From NCBI GenBank assembly GCA_035565775.1, contig DATMRW010000030.1, positions 62,001 to 126,000 on the forward strand: a stretch of DNA of 64,000 nucleotides, read 5' to 3'. Position numbers and translations under genes: made by a program. Under the pieces are notes generated by a model. It saw only the letters and a list, made by a program, of their open reading frames with translations, was not told where the DNA came from and ran no database searches. This document shows positions 61,609 through 64,000 of the stretch, piece by piece. How positions within the stretch are numbered: position 1 is the first letter of the stretch; every line of letters starts with the position of its first letter. This stretch comes from PRO6 sp035565775 (GTDB lineage: Bacteria; Pseudomonadota; Alphaproteobacteria; Rhizobiales; Xanthobacteraceae).

Positions 61609-62374
61609 ATGTCCGAGGATGAAAGTTGGCGGTCTGAAGCCGCCTATGACTATATCGACAAGTTGACCCCCGGCGATCTCGCCTGGGAGTTCCTGCGTCG
61701 CAACCCTGAATACAGAAAATCCTATCACGAGCTGGTAGCCGTCGGGCGGTTGACCGAGGATGTCGCGGGCGAGTTCGCCGAGCAATGGGGCTTGCGATTT
61801 CGTCGCCGACCCTCCCAACTCCGCGCTCATCCAGCCAATCTTCTGGATCCCGCAAACCGATCCGGCGACACTGCCGTTCACCGTCGGACCGAACCCGGCG
61901 GGACATCTCCGCCTCCGCGTTGAGGATCTGCACGCCCACGCCATCATCGAGCATGATCCTAGGCTGATCCGGCTCGTACTGCGCGGCGAACCCCACGACG
62001 TCGCCCTGATCGGCGTCGATGATGCCCGCCCCCTTGGCGCGTTCATCATATTCGATGAGCTGACGCCCGACCGACTGACCGCGGTTGAACGCGTCTGGCA
62101 CGCGATGTTCGGCAAGCGCGTGCCGCCCGATCCACGCCTGACGCCACAAAGACGTCAGCGCGCCCGCCAGATGCTGCGCGCGATCGACGCGCGCGCGAGC
62201 GGCGCCATCTACCGCACCGTCGCCGAGCATCTCTTCCCCCAGCACAAGATTGACGCAGCATCGTGGGTCGGCGACCCGATCCGGGAGATCACCATCCGTC
62301 TCGCCCGCGACGGCATGAAGCTCGTTCGCGGCGGCTACCGGACGCTGCTGCGCCGCCCACGCCGGGATCGCTGA
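61609..62374 (+). CDS. FseA-like excision activator made by +1 frameshifting
   Basis: Two overlapping frames join into one protein of about 254 residues. Frame one starts at ATG 61609 (MSEDESWRSEAAYDYIDKLT, GDLAWEFLRRNPEYRKSYHE), the domain found at the front of DUF2285 proteins. Without a shift it runs to a stop at 61921-61923 (104 residues). At GGC-TTG-CGA-TTT-CGT (TTT at 61798-61800), slipping of tRNA-Phe from UUU to UUC moves reading +1. It then continues VADPPNSALIQPIFWIP to the DUF2285 half, ending RGGYRTLLRRPRRDR at 62374. The published FseA of ICEMlSymR7A is made by exactly this UUU-to-UUC slip. FseA activates the excisionase gene. A simple frameshift mutation is the alternative. Confidence 0.8.
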
Positions 62375-62500
62375 TATCCACTCGTGTGTCGATTTTAGCA
62401 TCTTACTTCGACATCGTCCGGGGCGCCGTCTTCGCGCCACCGTGCTCGCAACCCGCCGCTTATTCGAAGCGGCCGCCCGCGAGACCACGGAGGTGCGATC

Positions 62501-62782
62501 ATGGCCGAAAGAGCCGCCAATTTACCGCCACGCTACCTGAGAACGCAGGAGGCGGCGCGCTTCCTCGGCCTTTCCGAACGCACCCTTGAGAAGCATCGGA
62601 CCTACGGGACCGGTCCGATCTACCGCAAGCTCGGCGGCCGCGTGGTCTATTCCGTCGACGACCTTCAGGCCTGGGCGGATCGCGGTCTCGTCACCTCCAC
62701 GTCCGATCCGCGGGGCGGCACTGTTTTACCGGCAAAGCGTCAAACAGCCTCGACCGCCGCCGGCGGACGCTTCCCGCGCTGA
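62501..62782 (+). CDS. RdfS/AlpA-like excisionase, MerR-type helix-turn-helix
   Basis: A 93-residue protein with an HTH_17 domain: LPPRYLRTQEAARFLGLSER, then TLEKHRTYGTGPIYRKLGGR and VVYSVDDLQAWADRG, the excisionase/AlpA pattern. Start ATG 62501 with GGAGG upstream. Its place right after the FseA-like gene fits the ICEMlSymR7A scheme, where FseA activates rdfS and RdfS directs integrase to excise the element. No integrase is in the window. A different HTH role, such as regulating repA 12 bases on, is possible. Confidence 0.78.
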   Translation: MAERAANLPPRYLRTQEAARFLGLSERTLEKHRTYGTGPIYRKLGGRVVYSVDDLQAWADRGLVTSTSDPRGGTVLPAKRQTASTAAGGRFPR

Positions 62783-62793
62783 GACGACCGGCC

Positions 62794-63681
62794 ATGTCGT
62801 CGCGCCACACCCAATACGATGAACGCGCCCAACTCGATCTGTTCCGGGCGCTGCCCGGCGATCTCGCACCCCGCGATGCGCAGGACCTCATGGCCTACCC
62901 GTTCTTTTCGCTCGCCAAGTCGAAGCGTCTGGCGCCGATAGACTTCAAGGCCGGCTCGGTGAAAATCCGCGTCGAGGCCGTCGCCGAGCACGGCATGGCG
63001 ACGATCTGGGACGCTGACGTCCTCATCTGGGCCGCCTCGCAGATCGTCGAGGCACGCGATCTTGGCCTGCGGCCGTCGCGCCTGATGGCGACCACCCCCT
63101 ATGAAATCCTCAACTTCATCGGCCGCGGCGTGTCGCTGCGCGACTACGACCGTCTGAAGGCCGCGCTCGACCGGCTTCAGTCGACTACGGTCGCGACCTC
63201 GATCCGACAGCTGACCGAGCGGCGCATGCACCGCTTCTCCTGGATCAACGAATGGAAGGAGCGCGCCGATCATCGCGGTCGGCCGCTCGGTCTCGAACTG
63301 ATCCTGCCTGACTGGTTCTACGGCGCCGTCCTCGATGACGCCCTCGTGCTCACGATCGACCGCAACTATTTCGGCCTGACCGGCGGGCTTGAACGCTGGC
63401 TCTACCGCCTGGTGCGCAAGCACGGCGGCCGCCAGGAGTTCGGCTGGAGCTTCGACTTTCCGCATCTCCATTCGAAGTCCGGCAGCCTCTCGCCGCTCAA
63501 GCACTTCGCCTACGATCTCCGTGACATCGTCAAACGCCAACCGCTTCCAGGCTACCGCCTGACCATCGAGCAATGCGCCGGCGGCCCGGAAATCCTCTCC
63601 TTCGTGCCGACCGATCCGGATGCCTTCGGCATCCCACGCCGTCGTCGCCGGACCAACCCTCGCCCTGGGGATAAGCTGTGA
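62794..63681 (+). CDS. repA: replication initiator protein A (RepA, RPA family)
   Basis: A 295-residue plasmid-type initiator. It shows AYPFFSLAKSKRLAPIDFKA at about residues 33-52, MATIWDADVLIWAASQIVEA, FIGRGVSLRDYDRLKAALDR and RNYFGLTGGLERWLYRLVRK, all standard for the RPA family (PF10134). It should bind the iterons immediately downstream and allow extrachromosomal replication of the excised element. The frame begins 11 bases after the excisionase gene. Confidence 0.9.
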   Translation: MSSRHTQYDERAQLDLFRALPGDLAPRDAQDLMAYPFFSLAKSKRLAPIDFKAGSVKIRVEAVAEHGMATIWDADVLIWAASQIVEARDLGLRPSRLMATTPYEILNFIGRGVSLRDYDRLKAALDRLQSTTVATSIRQLTERRMHRFSWINEWKERADHRGRPLGLELILPDWFYGAVLDDALVLTIDRNYFGLTGGLERWLYRLVRKHGGRQEFGWSFDFPHLHSKSGSLSPLKHFAYDLRDIVKRQPLPGYRLTIEQCAGGPEILSFVPTDPDAFGIPRRRRRTNPRPGDKL

Positions 63682-63687
63682 ATCGTC

Positions 63688-63753
63688 TCGTGCTATCAGG
63701 GACCGGCACTATCGTGCCATCGGGGACCGGACTCTCGTGCTATCGGGGACCGG
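63688..63753 (+). repeat. three 19-base iterons (candidate oriV)
   Basis: TCGTGCTATCAGGGACCGG (63688-63706), TCGTGCCATCGGGGACCGG (63712-63730) and TCGTGCTATCGGGGACCGG (63735-63753), at 24- and 23-base spacing, about two helical turns. They begin just after repA, as iteron origins do. Confidence 0.85.
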
Positions 63754-63828
63754 AATCGTCGATTCCTCGCCCTGAATCAGCAGGTTGCCAGCCCTGTAAC
63801 TTATCTAACCTAGATTCCTACGGAATCT
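63752..63828. promoter_or_regulatory. GGAATC palindromes between iterons and parA
   Basis: GGAATCG-T-CGATTCC (63752-63766) and AGATTCC-TAC-GGAATCT (63812-63828) share the GGAATC/GATTCC arms. They may be ParA/ParB or RepA binding sites, or the parA operator. Confidence 0.5.
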
Positions 63829-63889
63829 TTCTAACGCGCCCGCGCTTTTCGGCCGCTGTGGACGAGTCCCCGTTTCTCGGGAGACCGTC

Positions 63890-64000
63890 ATGATCGTCGC
63901 GCTGCTCAACCAGAAAGGCGGCGTCGGCAAGACGACGCTCGCCCTGCATCTCGCCGGCGAATGGGCGCGCCAAGGACGGCGCATCACGTTGATCGACGCC
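63890..64000 (+). CDS. parA: ParA family partition ATPase (partial, 5' end)
   Basis: The window ends inside this gene; 37 codons are visible, MIVALLNQKGGVGKTTLALH then LAGEWARQGRRITLIDA. The deviant Walker A KGGVGKTT and the start of the switch region (LIDA) define a ParA/MinD-type ATPase. Next to repA, it should position or stabilise the excised element. Start ATG 63890 after GGGAGA. Confidence 0.92.
   Translation, partial: MIVALLNQKGGVGKTTLALHLAGEWARQGRRITLIDA

Noticed and set aside
61492..62374. Calling the fseA-like gene a pseudogene
   Set aside because: The shift falls exactly on the UUU-C site of the known FseA frameshift and the regulatory neighbours match, so programmed frameshifting explains it better.

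Overview
The window is a GC-rich alphaproteobacterial chromosome segment, most likely from the Bradyrhizobiaceae/Nitrobacteraceae (Bradyrhizobium, Rhodopseudomonas, Afipia, Nitrobacter or a relative). This rests on the housekeeping order rplI, dnaB, alr, radA, cvpA, purF followed by der, a YfgM-like gene, panB, prfC and a branched-chain amino acid ABC operon, plus overall protein character. No database search was possible.

Region 1 (1 to about 26.4 kb) is ordinary chromosome: replication, recombination and purine genes, an SDR and an MFS transporter, the yfgM/lipoprotein/der/MFS block, panB, nnrU and prfC. A guanidinium exporter gene (gdx/sugE) sits behind a candidate guanidine-II riboswitch. 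Next come a five-gene liv-type ABC transporter, an acyl-CoA carboxyltransferase and a YffB/Spx-like reductase. Region 2 (26.4 to 27.4 kb) is a gene-free, AT-rich junction with one strong terminator, and is the likely left flank of acquired DNA.

Region 3 (27.4 to 46.8 kb) is a defence island. Its most striking part is a tightly coupled minus-strand operon. In transcription order it encodes a sigma-70-like protein, a small XRE-like protein, an ImmA/IrrE-protease/UvrD-helicase/AddB-like fusion, a three-repeat ubiquitin-like protein, an E2-like protein, a JAB-E1 fusion and a DUF6527/winged-helix protein. Upstream of it lies a type I restriction-modification operon (a half-size S, M, S, R, a YgjP-type metallopeptidase and a DUF91-like nuclease). 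Beyond that are a small HTH gene, a YegP-like gene, a hipBA toxin-antitoxin pair with operator-like palindromes at both ends, and an abiEi antitoxin gene broken by one in-frame stop.

Region 4 (46.8 kb to the end) is the backbone of an integrative and conjugative element, all on the plus strand except one cargo gene. It carries DUF932, a large ParB-like protein, a methyltransferase/strawberry-notch helicase giant, a Toprim protein, DUF2493, small membrane proteins and DUF736. A regulatory block then resembles the ICEMlSymR7A switch: a QseC-like repressor, a QseM-like antiactivator, an FseA-like gene read through a +1 frameshift, and an RdfS-like excisionase. The window ends with repA, three origin iterons and the start of parA. 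Transfer (tra/trb) and integrase genes must lie outside the window.

The element probably brought the defence island as cargo. Its own excision would be held down by repression (QseC/QseM) and by frameshift-limited FseA synthesis. RNA-level control recurs: the riboswitch, two matching structured leaders before the DUF932 and ParB-like genes, and a hairpin overlapping the ribosome site of a 55-residue membrane protein.
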